A DNA stretch of 64,000 nt from the NCBI RefSeq assembly GCF_000332055.1, contig NZ_ALVZ01000228.1:27204-91203 (forward strand), given 5' to 3'. Positions within the stretch are counted from its first letter, which is position 1, and the number at the start of each line of letters is the position of its first letter. Positions 53,073 to 61,852 of the stretch are shown piece after piece. This DNA comes from Xenococcus sp. PCC 7305 (lineage in GTDB: Bacteria > Cyanobacteriota > Cyanobacteriia > Cyanobacteriales > Xenococcaceae). Both the position numbers and the translations under genes were made by a program. The notes under the pieces are model-generated. The model worked only from the letters and a program-made list of their open reading frames with translations. It was not told where the DNA came from and searched no databases.

Positions 53073-54002
53073 ATTAGTATTTTCTAATGGAGGTAGTTCT
53101 AAATCTACCCCTTTAGCCCTAATTAATTTCTCCCAATCTTCTGCTATTTGTGGATTTTCGGGGGAGGTTAAATAGGAATTTAGCAAACTGTCGATCGCAT
53201 CAAACCAAAGCTTCTTATGAGCATAAAATATATGGGTTGTTTGCGCCGAGGCTTGTTCCGTAACGGGAGAACCAACATCATTAGTCTCGTCATGAGACTC
53301 CAGTGAGAGTCTCTCCAAATCGGTAGATGTTGCAATCAAACCCTCTTGCTTTGGCAAACCCGACTCCAGACTAGCCCAAGACTGCTTCGGTGCTATTTTA
53401 TCGATCCATCCTTGAACAAATAAAGGAGCCGTCCGATCATCGTCTTGGCAATAAACTTTAAGATACCAACGGTAAGATTTATTGGTTTCTAATGCCGGCT
53501 CTGTCTCCGGCAGACCAGCACGTAAGTAACCAGGAACAGTTTGCGGTTGCCAAACTTGCCGAGAAATATCGTTGCGCTCAGCATCTTGAATGACAAATTC
53601 AATTTTACTAATATCTTGTGTCCCGTAAGGAACGTAAAACCAAAGTTGAGGATGAGTTGCGATGGTTCTACCATAGTTGGAGCTAGGAACTAAAGCTGTC
53701 AACGGCAGAGCTACATCGGAGCATGGTTGACGAGGACGATTATCCCCTGCTGTCTGCTGACCAGAGCGACCCGTATCGGAGAAATCTAGTGGTTCTTCTT
53801 CTGTTTCGGTGGCCGTATTTTTCTGAGGATGAAAGTGATTATGGGTCGTCAAAGATACCTCGCCCAAAACACCATGTTCTTCCGAGACATGAGGGACGCC
53901 CTCAGCCAATGAGCTAGGAGCTCCTAAGATCAACGTTGCTATTACTAAAGAACTATTTAGACAGAAGGAACGCCTCAAACCGATGGTCTTTTCTTGATTC
54001 AC
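53055..54002 (-). CDS. DUF928 family exported protein
   Basis: Signal peptide (residues 1-33, [11 protein letters not shown]). The mature part is the DUF928 domain: [54 protein letters not shown] and [11 protein letters not shown]. This beta-sandwich family is common in cyanobacterial exported proteins and has no established function. The C-terminal tail ([28 protein letters not shown]) resembles a helical repeat. The stop codon lies inside the end of lysS. Confidence 0.85.
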   Translation of the reverse strand: MNQEKTIGLRRSFCLNSSLVIATLILGAPSSLAEGVPHVSEEHGVLGEVSLTTHNHFHPQKNTATETEEEPLDFSDTGRSGQQTAGDNRPRQPCSDVALPLTALVPSSNYGRTIATHPQLWFYVPYGTQDISKIEFVIQDAERNDISRQVWQPQTVPGYLRAGLPETEPALETNKSYRWYLKVYCQDDDRTAPLFVQGWIDKIAPKQSWASLESGLPKQEGLIATSTDLERLSLESHDETNDVGSPVTEQASAQTTHIFYAHKKLWFDAIDSLLNSYLTSPENPQIAEDWEKLIRAKGVDLELPPLENTNLFISN

Positions 54003-54146
54003 AATTCTCTAACTCAACTATTTATTAGGCATAATTGCTTTATTAGTAGTACTTATATCATAATCGTAACAATTCAACCGTAATATAATCTTAAAAATCA
54101 ATATTCCATAATACATTTTGTACCTTATTAAAGTACTAAATCATAC

Positions 54147-54854
54147 CTAATGATTTGAGTTGACTTTTTCATAACCCTTTTTAAAAGCAAACCGAACTAG
54201 TTGAGTGCGATTTTCCAGGTCCAGTTTATTTAAAATGCTACTGAGATGGGTTTGTACAGTTCGAGGGCTAATAAATAGGCGATCGCTTATTTGCTTATTG
54301 GTAAAACCTTGAATTACTTCCCAGAAAACCCTCTCTTCTGCTGGTGTTAACGGTAGCGGTTCTGGCGTTGCGATCGCATCTGCTTGGTTTTGACTTACTG
54401 ATTTGGCCTGGTCTGCAATGTCTGAGTTACTACTCGTCGAATTGGCAACCTGACTCATAAGATTAACTATTTCGGCGTGAATACGACGTGTTCTTTCGAT
54501 CGCAGACTCAATTTTGGCGATTAGTTCTTTGATCTCAAAGGGTTTAGTTATATAATCATCCGCACCAATGGAATGCCCTTGAATTCGATCTTCGAGATCA
54601 CTTCTGGCAGAAAGAAAGATAAAGGGAATTAATTGCCCTGAGGGTTGCGATCGCAAAATGCGACAAAATTCAAATCCATCCATCTCTGGCATCGACACAT
54701 CAGAAACAATCAAATCAGGAGTGTTCTCCGCAAAAGACTTGAGAGCTTCAGTTCCTGATGCCACTATTTTTACTTGGTACCCCTTCTGCTCCAGACTATG
54801 CTTCAGCAACGAGCGTAAGCTTTCATCGTCATCGACAATTAAAATCTTTTTCAT
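54147..54854 (-). CDS. Response regulator, REC plus LuxR-type HTH
   Basis: Residues 1-120 are a receiver domain: acidic pocket KILIVDDDESLR, phospho-acceptor Asp in LIVSDVSMPEMD, Thr/Ser switch FIFLSAR and Lys in YITKPFE. Residues about 165-230 are a LuxR/NarL-type HTH (LTPAEERVFWEVIQGFTNKQISDRLFISPRTVQTHLSSILNKL). It resembles the cyanobacterial LuxR-type regulators, including the Ycf29 group, but I cannot place it exactly. It lies 245 bases downstream of isiX on the same strand, beyond a terminator, so it is probably transcribed separately. No kinase is nearby. Confidence 0.9.
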   Translation of the reverse strand: MKKILIVDDDESLRSLLKHSLEQKGYQVKIVASGTEALKSFAENTPDLIVSDVSMPEMDGFEFCRILRSQPSGQLIPFIFLSARSDLEDRIQGHSIGADDYITKPFEIKELIAKIESAIERTRRIHAEIVNLMSQVANSTSSNSDIADQAKSVSQNQADAIATPEPLPLTPAEERVFWEVIQGFTNKQISDRLFISPRTVQTHLSSILNKLDLENRTQLVRFAFKKGYEKVNSNH

Positions 54855-55009
54855 CTTTTGGTTAACCTAGAGAAGACTTAATAAGTAAACTAGCAGGAAT
54901 AATTGTTTTGTACGTTCTTTTTGTAAAGTTTTGTCTAGTTTTGCATAAAATGCGACTTTTCGGTTAGTAGCTTATATATAAGCTTAATTTTGCTGGATAA
55001 AAATCAGTA

Positions 55010-55049
55010 AAACAAAAACCTCGAAGAGGGTTCAAACTCAACGAGGTTT
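55010..55049 (-). terminator. Rho-independent terminator of the apcD4-apcB3-isiX operon
   Basis: AAACCTCG (55016-55023) and CGAGGTTT (55042-55049) form an 8-bp perfect stem. On the minus strand it is followed by a T-rich stretch (complement of ACAAAAAC). It lies about 50 bases after the isiX stop. Confidence 0.85.
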
Positions 55050-55098
55050 AGCTGAAATTCCACAGATCATTCGGAAAAAATGCGTATTGACTACCTAT

Positions 55099-56541
55099 TT
55101 ACGAAGCAGTTTTTTCTACCGAAAAATTCTGTTTTGGTTTGTACAAAACATTGGTAATTGGTTGGTCATAGACCGACGCCTTGGCCAAAGTTTTGGGCTG
55201 TTCGTATAGTTGCTGAGCTCTACCACCATATCCGAACATTTCCTTCGTATCCGGTTTTTTAGGGGACTGATAAAAGCTATATTTTTCTGTTTTATAAGTT
55301 GTTTGATACAGCGTATTCTTAATTCCATTAATTTCCGTCAAGCTAGGTTGCTTAATTCCCTGAGCCAAACGATAACAATAGTCATCAAAAGGCTGCTCTT
55401 GTTTTAACCAGGGCTGAGGCTTCGCCTCGGGAATTCCATATTGTACTAATGGAAAGGGTTGTGGCTGTATCTCGTTGGGGTTCTGATACGCTAGCTGCGG
55501 ATTTTCGCCGGCGAAAGTCAAATTCTGCCGCCAGTTTTTGAACAGGCTGCTAATCTCAAAGCCCATCGCCCGCTGAAAATGCCATAGGCCACCTTGCAAA
55601 AAGAAAAATGCCAAGTAAAAATGGGCATTAGCCAACCAAACACGACTAGTATAACCATTTGTCAGAGTTGCTTGAGCTTCAAAATACTGGGGCAAAAATG
55701 CTGATTTCAACTCCAAAGCTGGGCCATAAAATTTCTCTGGATAAGATACAGTATCAAACCCACAGTAATAAGATGCGGCGAATCCCGCTATCGCAATGCC
55801 AAACAAGGAATAGGACAAGATGCCATCTCCGGAAAAGACAAAGACCCGCTCAACCCATTTAAAAGGAGGTACCAGGATGTGCCAAGCACCGCCTGCGATT
55901 AGCAACACAGCGACATAAATATGTCCGCCTACAAGATCTTCTAAGCTGTTGACATCAAACAAATGGGTTTTATAGTCCCAAATAATTCCTGGATTAAGAG
56001 TTGGAGAGCTGACTAGCCGTACCTCATCTATACTGGAATCATAAAGACCGCCAAAGAATTGGGCCTTGATAACGAATAACAATGCACCCAAGCCCAAAAT
56101 GCTTAGGTGATGCCCTAAGATAAAGCCTAATTTTCGAGCATCTTGCCATTCAAAATGGAATTTCGCGGCGTTTCCCGAAGCCATCCCTAGGCTAGATGGC
56201 AGTCGGCCACGGTGAAACAAGGCTCCCGCTGCCAATACCCCAGCTGCAACAATATGAATTACACCAATAGCAAACCAGGAGTAAGTATCAACAATGGCTC
56301 CTCCTGAACCGACACCCCAGCCTTCAGTTGCTAGATGGGGCAATAAAATTAGTCCTTGACTGTATAGCGGCTCATCAGGAGCATAGACAGATAACTCAAA
56401 TAAAGTGAATGCTCCAGCCCACAACATAATCAGGGCAGCCTGAGCAACATGAGCCACGATAAACGTGTTAGATAAGTCAATAAATCGGGCATTTCCCGAC
56501 CACCAGGGATATTGCTCCTGGGTTTTATTAGAAGCGTACAT
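55099..56541 (-). CDS. isiX: CP43-like chlorophyll-binding antenna (IsiX-type) with C-terminal extension
   Basis: A 480-residue protein of the IsiA/Pcb/CP43 family. Six membrane helices lie in the first 335 residues, with the hallmark segments WWSGNARFIDLS, FELSVYAPDEPLYSQGLILLPHLATEGWGVG and HFYLAFFFLQGGLWHFQRAMGFEISSLFKNW, and many His ligands for chlorophyll. IsiA is about 340-350 aa; here about 140 extra polar residues, rich in Pro, Gln, Tyr and Lys, follow. It forms an operon with apcB3 and apcD4, the gene set reported for low-light photoacclimation, where the protein is called IsiX. The extension's role is not established. Confidence 0.88.
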   Translation of the reverse strand: MYASNKTQEQYPWWSGNARFIDLSNTFIVAHVAQAALIMLWAGAFTLFELSVYAPDEPLYSQGLILLPHLATEGWGVGSGGAIVDTYSWFAIGVIHIVAAGVLAAGALFHRGRLPSSLGMASGNAAKFHFEWQDARKLGFILGHHLSILGLGALLFVIKAQFFGGLYDSSIDEVRLVSSPTLNPGIIWDYKTHLFDVNSLEDLVGGHIYVAVLLIAGGAWHILVPPFKWVERVFVFSGDGILSYSLFGIAIAGFAASYYCGFDTVSYPEKFYGPALELKSAFLPQYFEAQATLTNGYTSRVWLANAHFYLAFFFLQGGLWHFQRAMGFEISSLFKNWRQNLTFAGENPQLAYQNPNEIQPQPFPLVQYGIPEAKPQPWLKQEQPFDDYCYRLAQGIKQPSLTEINGIKNTLYQTTYKTEKYSFYQSPKKPDTKEMFGYGGRAQQLYEQPKTLAKASVYDQPITNVLYKPKQNFSVEKTAS

Positions 56542-56720
56542 AGTAATATGTTGACTACAGAAGAGCGATTATTAAACTAAGCCCATCTCAATAATTCAAT
56601 CAGTCATCAGCAATCAGCAGTCACCAGCCAGAGAGAAACTAACTGTTAACCATTAACTGTTGGCTGCTAACTGTTCACTGTTCACTTATATCGATAGGCT
56701 TTGGTGAAAAGTTCTAGAGT

Positions 56721-57206
56721 CTAGCCCAGACCAGCAATGATATGGTCTAAATAGACATCCATTTCTTGCCCAGCTTCAGCACCAACTCTTTGAGTTACGA
56801 CTTCCTTCATAGCTTGCACTGCTTGAATAGTGGGTTCAATGGGAACGCCAAGTGATAAATAAGTATCTTTTAAGCCATTAAGCACTCGCTCATCCAAGAT
56901 GGAAGGATCGTCGGCCAGCATGGCATAAACTGCATAACGCAAAAAGTAGGTTAAATCTCTTAGACAAGCTGCATAGCGTCTTGTGGGGTACATATTGCCG
57001 CCAGGGAGGGTGATATCTCCGTACAACAGACTTTTCGCCACTGATTCAGTGATAATGCTGGCAGCAGCTGAGCCGATCTGATCGGCCGCTTTAACGCGCA
57101 AAGAACCGCTCTGAAAATATTTCTTAAGTTGGTCTAGTTCCTGTCCCTCAAGATATTGACCTTTTTCATCAGCAGGGTTGATTAGAGAAGTTATAGTGTC
57201 TTGCAT
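56721..57206 (-). CDS. apcB3: Allophycocyanin beta-like subunit
   Basis: A 161-residue phycobiliprotein beta subunit close to Apc[84 protein letters not shown]. The chromophore Cys in RRYAACLRD is retained, so phycocyanobilin should be bound. The start is placed at the ATG at 57206, which gives the normal ApcB length; the open frame continues to 57251. It lies 29 to 74 bases downstream of apcD4 and upstream of isiX. The name apcB3 is used because of this context. Confidence 0.88.
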   Translation of the reverse strand: MQDTITSLINPADEKGQYLEGQELDQLKKYFQSGSLRVKAADQIGSAAASIITESVAKSLLYGDITLPGGNMYPTRRYAACLRDLTYFLRYAVYAMLADDPSILDERVLNGLKDTYLSLGVPIEPTIQAVQAMKEVVTQRVGAEAGQEMDVYLDHIIAGLG

Positions 57207-57280
57207 GGCTATTGCTAAATTTAATATAGAGTACAGTTTAGGCCAGGACAAAGTCCTGAGAAGTTAAAAAGTAACAGAGC

Positions 57281-57754
57281 TTAAAAAGCACGGATCAGCT
57301 CGTCAAAATAAGGAGCAGCTAAGGCCGCTTCCTCAGAATTTAACAAGCCCGTAGCAACTGACTTGATGCAGCGCATGGCTATTTTTAGATTGGCGAGGGG
57401 AACTTGTAGGGAGACATACATATCACGCATCCCATCTAGACCAATATCCTCTAGCGGCTTAGAGTTACCTGCCAAAACACAATAGCTGACTAGGCGAATG
57501 TACCATCCTTGATCTCGTTGACAAAGGGCTGTCTTTGTGGCATCGCCTTTATTACTAGGTGTATTGGAACACTGAGCCCAAAACTGTTTGCTACCTTCCT
57601 CAACAATTTTCTGTTGGTTTTCCGACAGTTTTTGAGCGGTGCTGATTCTTACACTACTGTTATTAAAAAAATCTTGGAGTTGAGTGATCTCAGCAGTGCT
57701 GGGAAACCTATCAGAACGATCCGATTGAGCAATCACTTTAGCCACAATACTCAT
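57281..57754 (-). CDS. apcD4: Allophycocyanin alpha-like subunit (ApcD-type)
   Basis: A 157-residue ApcD/ApcA-like phycobiliprotein: VAKVIAQSDRSDRFPSTAEITQLQDFF, and the bilin pocket CQRDQGWYIRLVSYCVLAGNSKPLEDIGLDGMRDMYVSLQVPL. The chromophore Cys is kept, but the usual GGNxYGxRR before it is replaced by NKGDATKTAL. This is a divergent paralogue. The start is the ATG at 57754, preceded by AGGAGA; the frame runs on to 57862 with non-family residues. First gene of the apcD4-apcB3-isiX operon. Together with ApcB3 such subunits are reported to form red-shifted antenna. Confidence 0.85.
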   Translation of the reverse strand: MSIVAKVIAQSDRSDRFPSTAEITQLQDFFNNSSVRISTAQKLSENQQKIVEEGSKQFWAQCSNTPSNKGDATKTALCQRDQGWYIRLVSYCVLAGNSKPLEDIGLDGMRDMYVSLQVPLANLKIAMRCIKSVATGLLNSEEAALAAPYFDELIRAF

Positions 57755-57862
57755 TGCAAAAATCTCCTGTAATTTGATGTTATTTTTTGCTCCACAAAAC
57801 CTCCATCTGGAGTTAAGACTCCAAATAGATAATTCGCGAAAAGTCAGTCTTTCATCTGCCAA

Positions 57863-58519
57863 AGAACAGAAGAATTACATTATCTTTGATATGGAAAATA
57901 TTGAATATTCTTTGTAGGAAATATTAAACCATAGATAATGTTCTATCCTTGATATTCTCTTTTTTAGATGGGCATTTATTATTTAAGTATTTCCAATCTC
58001 AGACTATCATGACTTAAGGTTCAGTTAACATAAGTTAATGATTTTTTTTGAGGCCAAATAAAAGCACAAAAATCAAAAATTAACGGAAATCTAGCTTGTT
58101 TTCTCGAATATAAAATCAGTTCTACATAACAATTTTAATCAGCAATGATTTTGTGCAATCTTGTAACCCAAACTATATAAAATCAAAAATTCATAGAAAT
58201 TCAGTTAATTTTTCCATATTTTCTTAAATTAGAACAAATGCTATTTAACAATTTCAATCAGCAATTACTTCGTGCAATCCTGTACAAAAAAAGGCGATCA
58301 CATTAAAAATAAATTGCACGATTTAGCAGTTTATAGTCTATTTAAGACTTGTGTTGAGTTTCCAAGTCAGAAGAGTCATATTTTGATTTAAATCGGAGGA
58401 TATTTTAGATATAAAGAATTTTTATGTCTATCATTGCTGAATTTGTCTTTTTTCAGGATTTACCTAATACCTAACACCCAATACCTAAAACCTTCTTCAC
58501 ATTTACCCAACACCTAAAA
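57863..58519. other. Long spacer upstream of apcD4 with a duplicated block
   Basis: About 660 bases without a gene. It should contain the promoter of the minus-strand apcD4 operon. Two copies of a roughly 110-base unit, diverged, lie at about 58069-58167 and 58179-58284. Further right, at about 58462-58495, are CCTAATA/CCTAACA heptamers. Confidence 0.55.
58127..58284. repeat. Direct repeat pair in the apcD4 upstream region
   Basis: The cores TAACAATTT(T/C)AATCAGCAAT...GTGCAATC(T/C)TGTA at 58127-58165 and 58246-58284 match at 34 of 39 positions, 119 bases apart. Less conserved matching sequence (AAAATCAAAAATT) precedes each. Non-coding. Confidence 0.75.
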
Positions 58520-58634
58520 TAGACCTCTTGCAAAAATACGAATTTTCGTCGTTTCAGCGATTATGCAAAATCGCTATGTACATTCTGCTCAGGGGTTTAT
58601 AGAAATACGCTCAATTAATTATGCAAGAGGTCTA
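58520..58634. mobile_element. MITE-like element with 13-bp terminal inverted repeats
   Basis: TAGACCTCTTGCA at 58520-58532 is inverted as TGCAAGAGGTCTA at 58622-58634. The outer TA may be a target-site duplication. 115 bases, non-coding interior. Ends of this kind occur on cyanobacterial insertion sequences; the autonomous parent is not in the window. Confidence 0.6.
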
Positions 58635-58823
58635 ATCTAATACCTGAAACCTTTAGTTGTGGATTGAGATTGTTCAGTACGAGCTTTACCGTAAAATGGG
58701 ACAGACTAGTCTAGTTACTGGTTATTAGTTACCGAAGGGGATTAAGACGATTCTCGATGGTTCAAAAACCCAGGTGATATAATCCCTAATCATCAATTAT
58801 CAACTATCAATTATTAATTTTTC

Positions 58824-60515
58824 ATGATTTCTAGCTCGAATAAATCTTTTGCTTTGCAGAGTAAAACTATTAATCCCATTGCTGCTAGCGCCATTTATGG
58901 TATCGCGACCTATGAGGATAAACTTTGGGCGATAGATTCTCGCAATGGTTATTTACTAGAAATCGATCCGATTACGCACAACAGTGTGATCTTAAACTCC
59001 CACAATACGGGAGATTTTATTGGAGTGACAGGAATTGCGGTCAGCTCTGCTGACACTGGCATGGTCGCGGACAATACGCTCTGGTTTACCAATAACGAGA
59101 ATGTTTATTATTGCTCTCTAGAAGATGGCAGTTTCACACCGCAACTATTTACACGTCTAGCCTATCCTGCTGATGGCATTGCAGTTTGGAATTCCACTGT
59201 TTATATTACTTGTCAGAAAACAGGGGAAATTTTAATTTATAATCGCAAGACCAAAGATAAAATTACTCATTTTTACGCTCCAGGAATTGGGATTGAGAAT
59301 ATTGCAGTCCAGGAAGAAACCATTTGGCTCACAGATACTCTAGAACAAACTGTCTATTGTCTGGATAGAGCGACGGGAGAAGTGATTTTTAATGTCTTAA
59401 CCCCCTTCGAATATCCCACAGGTTTGACTTTTCATCTTGATCGTGAAACTAACCAAGAAACCCTCTATGTTTCCTACGCCGATCAAGAAGTATATATTCG
59501 GGATAATCCTAATGCTAATCCCAATCATGAATTGCAATATCGCGATCGCACTTTTATTCATCCTCTTTATTTCAAATATTATCGAGATAAAAACTTCGCC
59601 CTCTCCAATGGCTATCTAGTAGAAATGTCCTATGCTGAAGAAATTGCCCCTCTTGATCCGGTTGAACTCAAAGATCTTGAATGGCGCATTGCGCTGCCAG
59701 CAGAAACCGATCGCCAGAAAATTAAGGAAGTAACAGCAATTGGCTTGCCTTTTACTGAAGAAATTGAAAATGGGCAAAGAATCGCTGTGTTTAAGTTCGA
59801 TCATTTCAAATCAACCGAACGTTACATTTTTGGCTGGAAGGCGATTGTCGAGGTTTGGAGTATCAAATATCAGCTCAACCCTGAACATTGTGAGAAGCTT
59901 CCCGAAATAAGCGCTGATTTCCCGGAACAATATCTGATTGATAATGATAACTTGGCAATGAATACAGAGATTATTCAGCAAGCTGCCCGAGATGCGATCG
60001 CCAGAGAAACCAACATCCTCAGAAAAATCTACAGCATTCGCAACTATGTCTACGATAAACTCAGCTACGGCATTAAACCCCATATTGATACTCCCGATAT
60101 TGTGATTAAACGGGGAGTTGGCTCCTGTGGTGAATATTTAGGACTCTTACTCGCATTATGCCGTCTGAATAAAATTCCCTGTCGCACCGTAGGACGCTAT
60201 AAATGCCCCCATGACTCCCATCAACGCGGAGTGCCGCTTGCTCCTGACTTTAATCATGTTTGGATGGAGTTTTATCTACCTGGAATTGGTTGGTTACCCA
60301 TGGAGTCTAATCCTGATGATATTTTTGAAGGCGGCCCCTATCCCACAAGATTTTTTATGGGTTTATCTTGGTACCATGCAGAGATGGGCAAGGGTGTCAC
60401 TTTTGAGAGATTAGTCAGTGAAGGAAAACCTGTTGATAAAGAAACTGCCGCCCTGGGAGAATTGGCGGTTAATCATGTGCGTTTTGTGATTCTTGATGAG
60501 TTGAAACCAGAGTAA
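58824..60515 (+). CDS. Beta-propeller plus transglutaminase-like protein
   Basis: Residues about 15-240 form repeated blades of a six-bladed-propeller type (DKLWAIDSRNGYLLEIDP, NTLWFTNNENVYYCSLEDG, VYITCQKTGEILIYNR, IWLTDTLEQTVYCLDR). Residues about 265-360 are a beta-rich link. Residues about 375-530 are a transglutaminase-like cysteine protease core: Cys in GVGSCGEYLGLLLALCR, His in FNHVWMEFYLPGIGWLPME, then an Asp-rich NPDDIFEGG. The triad therefore looks intact. No signal peptide. The role may be proteolysis or crosslinking of a surface or peptide substrate; not established. Confidence 0.83.
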   Translation: MISSSNKSFALQSKTINPIAASAIYGIATYEDKLWAIDSRNGYLLEIDPITHNSVILNSHNTGDFIGVTGIAVSSADTGMVADNTLWFTNNENVYYCSLEDGSFTPQLFTRLAYPADGIAVWNSTVYITCQKTGEILIYNRKTKDKITHFYAPGIGIENIAVQEETIWLTDTLEQTVYCLDRATGEVIFNVLTPFEYPTGLTFHLDRETNQETLYVSYADQEVYIRDNPNANPNHELQYRDRTFIHPLYFKYYRDKNFALSNGYLVEMSYAEEIAPLDPVELKDLEWRIALPAETDRQKIKEVTAIGLPFTEEIENGQRIAVFKFDHFKSTERYIFGWKAIVEVWSIKYQLNPEHCEKLPEISADFPEQYLIDNDNLAMNTEIIQQAARDAIARETNILRKIYSIRNYVYDKLSYGIKPHIDTPDIVIKRGVGSCGEYLGLLLALCRLNKIPCRTVGRYKCPHDSHQRGVPLAPDFNHVWMEFYLPGIGWLPMESNPDDIFEGGPYPTRFFMGLSWYHAEMGKGVTFERLVSEGKPVDKETAALGELAVNHVRFVILDELKPE

Positions 60516-60657
60516 ACAAAAAGCCGTTCTGCTTATCGCCTCAATTCCAATCCTAACAGTCCGCTTACAGACTACGGTGTTCGTGTGGTCTGTAGTGACA
60601 GACAATTAGCACGATCGCATATCTCGTAGGTTGGGTAGCGCGTTGGAATCTTTAGAA
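60516..60657. other. Spacer with a short inverted repeat
   Basis: ACAGAC and GTCTGT (about 60566 and 60590) form a short imperfect hairpin. No T tract is clear, so it may or may not terminate the flanking convergent genes. No gene is supported. Confidence 0.35.
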
Positions 60658-60918
60658 TTAAACAGAAAGCTCTAGTTTAATGATTCCCCGTCCCAACTTT
60701 TCAACCAACTCCGATCTACTAGAACATCCATGTTGCTTTGCCAACTGAGAGAAACCGACCCAGCCTTCTTCTGTCACCGTAACAGATCTAGTTTTCTTAC
60801 TACTGTCATACTGCGTAGGTCTGCCACCATTGTAAGTAAGATTGTCTAAAGAGTTAGGGTGTCTTCCTCTGCCATCATGTTTTTGCGATTTAATTTTGGC
60901 TTTGCTTTTCGATTCCAA
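60658..60918 (-). CDS. Small DNA-binding-like protein
   Basis: An 86-residue basic protein. The N-terminal half is polar (KSKAKIKSQKHDGRGRHPN). The C-terminal half contains TRSVTVTEEGWVGFSQLAKQHGCSSRSELVEKLGRG, a pattern seen in cyanobacterial small proteins resembling ribbon-helix-helix or HTH domains that often regulate or accompany accessory genes. Not assigned further. Convergent with the transglutaminase gene. Confidence 0.55.
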   Translation of the reverse strand: MESKSKAKIKSQKHDGRGRHPNSLDNLTYNGGRPTQYDSSKKTRSVTVTEEGWVGFSQLAKQHGCSSRSELVEKLGRGIIKLELSV

Positions 60919-61088
60919 CTTTTTTAACTCTGTTACAAATACATTTTATTAAGTAAAGTTAGCCACTACCTTTTTCTCACTATACATGCGTATAATATTT
61001 AGTGTCTTAACTTTTAAGGGCGATCGCCACTGAGAATTCTTGGCGGAATCTTTGCGCTCGCCTGTAATCACCTAATGGAATAGGAAAT

Positions 61089-61250
61089 ATGCTATCCAAT
61101 ATAACATCAAATTCTCCCAAAGAGACTGCACTCCAACCAGGACAAAAAGTTTACCTCTATGGCGATCGCCGTTATGCAGGAATATTAATCAGGCCATTAG
61201 AGAGAATCCAATCATTATTGTTTTTGCTGTTTCAAAGCTTGCTTGATTAG
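61089..61250 (+). pseudogene. Truncated paralogue of the 61559 gene
   Basis: From the ATG at 61089 the frame reads ...QPGQKVYLYGDRRYAGILIRPLERI, almost the same as residues 17-41 of the intact protein at 61559. After that it diverges and ends at 61250, with its tail made of the antisense of an RHH gene. DNA identity is high over about 75 bases. It is a 5' fragment left after a rearrangement. Confidence 0.75.
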
Positions 61251-61370
61251 ATATTGTATTTGTGCACTTACAGGTCTACACTCTGCTTCACAATACTGCT
61301 TAAATTCTTCCAGTAATTTTTCTGGAATCGTAATATTAATTCGGATCATTTTATCTTGTTTAGCTGACAT
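61215..61370 (-). CDS. Orphan ribbon-helix-helix protein, antitoxin-like
   Basis: A 51-residue protein starting at the ATG at 61370: MIRINITIPEKLLEEFKQYC is the characteristic beta-strand and first helix of an RHH/CopG-type DNA-binding domain, followed by VSAQIQYLIKQALKQ. Such proteins are usually antitoxins or copy-number regulators. No toxin gene is visible next to it, so it is an orphan. Its 3' end overlaps the tail of the truncated paralogue at 61089. Confidence 0.7.
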   Translation of the reverse strand: MSAKQDKMIRINITIPEKLLEEFKQYCEAECRPVSAQIQYLIKQALKQQKQ

Positions 61371-61558
61371 TGCAGAGATATAAACCAATACTTCTCTATA
61401 TAGTGTCTCCTAAATAGAGTCTCAGTTGTCAAAATTCACATTCAGTGTGTTTCTATGCTTACTTAGTGTGATAAGCTACCAATAAAATAAGAACGATCGC
61501 CAGACTTCCAATCAACGCGATCGCTCTTACCCAATAATCGCGGAAAACCGCGATCAAC

Positions 61559-61852
61559 ATGAATATAAAACAAAATGTTCTTCATGAACAACCTGAATTA
61601 CAAAGACTCAACCCAGGACAAAAAGTTTACCTATATGGCGATCGCCGTTATGCAGGTAAATTAATCAGACCATTAGAGAGAACTTATCCGCAAAAATGGA
61701 CAGTACAACTTGAGCTTGGTGGTTACGTCGCAGCTAATGCCGCAGAGATTTTTCCTCTAGAATCACCGCCAATAGAACTCAATGAACGAGAAATTCCCTT
61801 CAGCGAAGAACCAGAAATAGAAAAGATTTCTCAACTAGAACAAAAAAGATGA
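61559..61852 (+). CDS. Conserved cyanobacterial small protein (GQKVYLYGDRRYAG)
   Basis: A 97-residue protein with the core LNPGQKVYLYGDRRYAGKLIRPLERTYPQKWTVQLELGGYVAANAAEIFPL, probably a small SH3-like or beta-barrel fold. The end is Glu-rich. I do not recognise a named family. A truncated copy lies about 470 bases upstream, indicating local duplication. The stop codon is followed in the same frame by the remains of an Rpn/DUF2887 gene. Confidence 0.6.
   Translation: MNIKQNVLHEQPELQRLNPGQKVYLYGDRRYAGKLIRPLERTYPQKWTVQLELGGYVAANAAEIFPLESPPIELNEREIPFSEEPEIEKISQLEQKR

Noticed and set aside
55020..55050. GGTTCAAAC, like a tRNA T-loop
   Set aside because: It is the loop of a perfect 8-bp terminator stem, and no acceptor or anticodon arms are present.
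55099..57754. Far-red (FaRLiP) cluster
   Set aside because: No chlF, apcE2, rfpA/B/C or alternative photosystem genes; the three-gene set fits low-light acclimation better.
61215..61370. Complete toxin-antitoxin pair
   Set aside because: Only the RHH-type protein is seen; no toxin-like frame flanks it.
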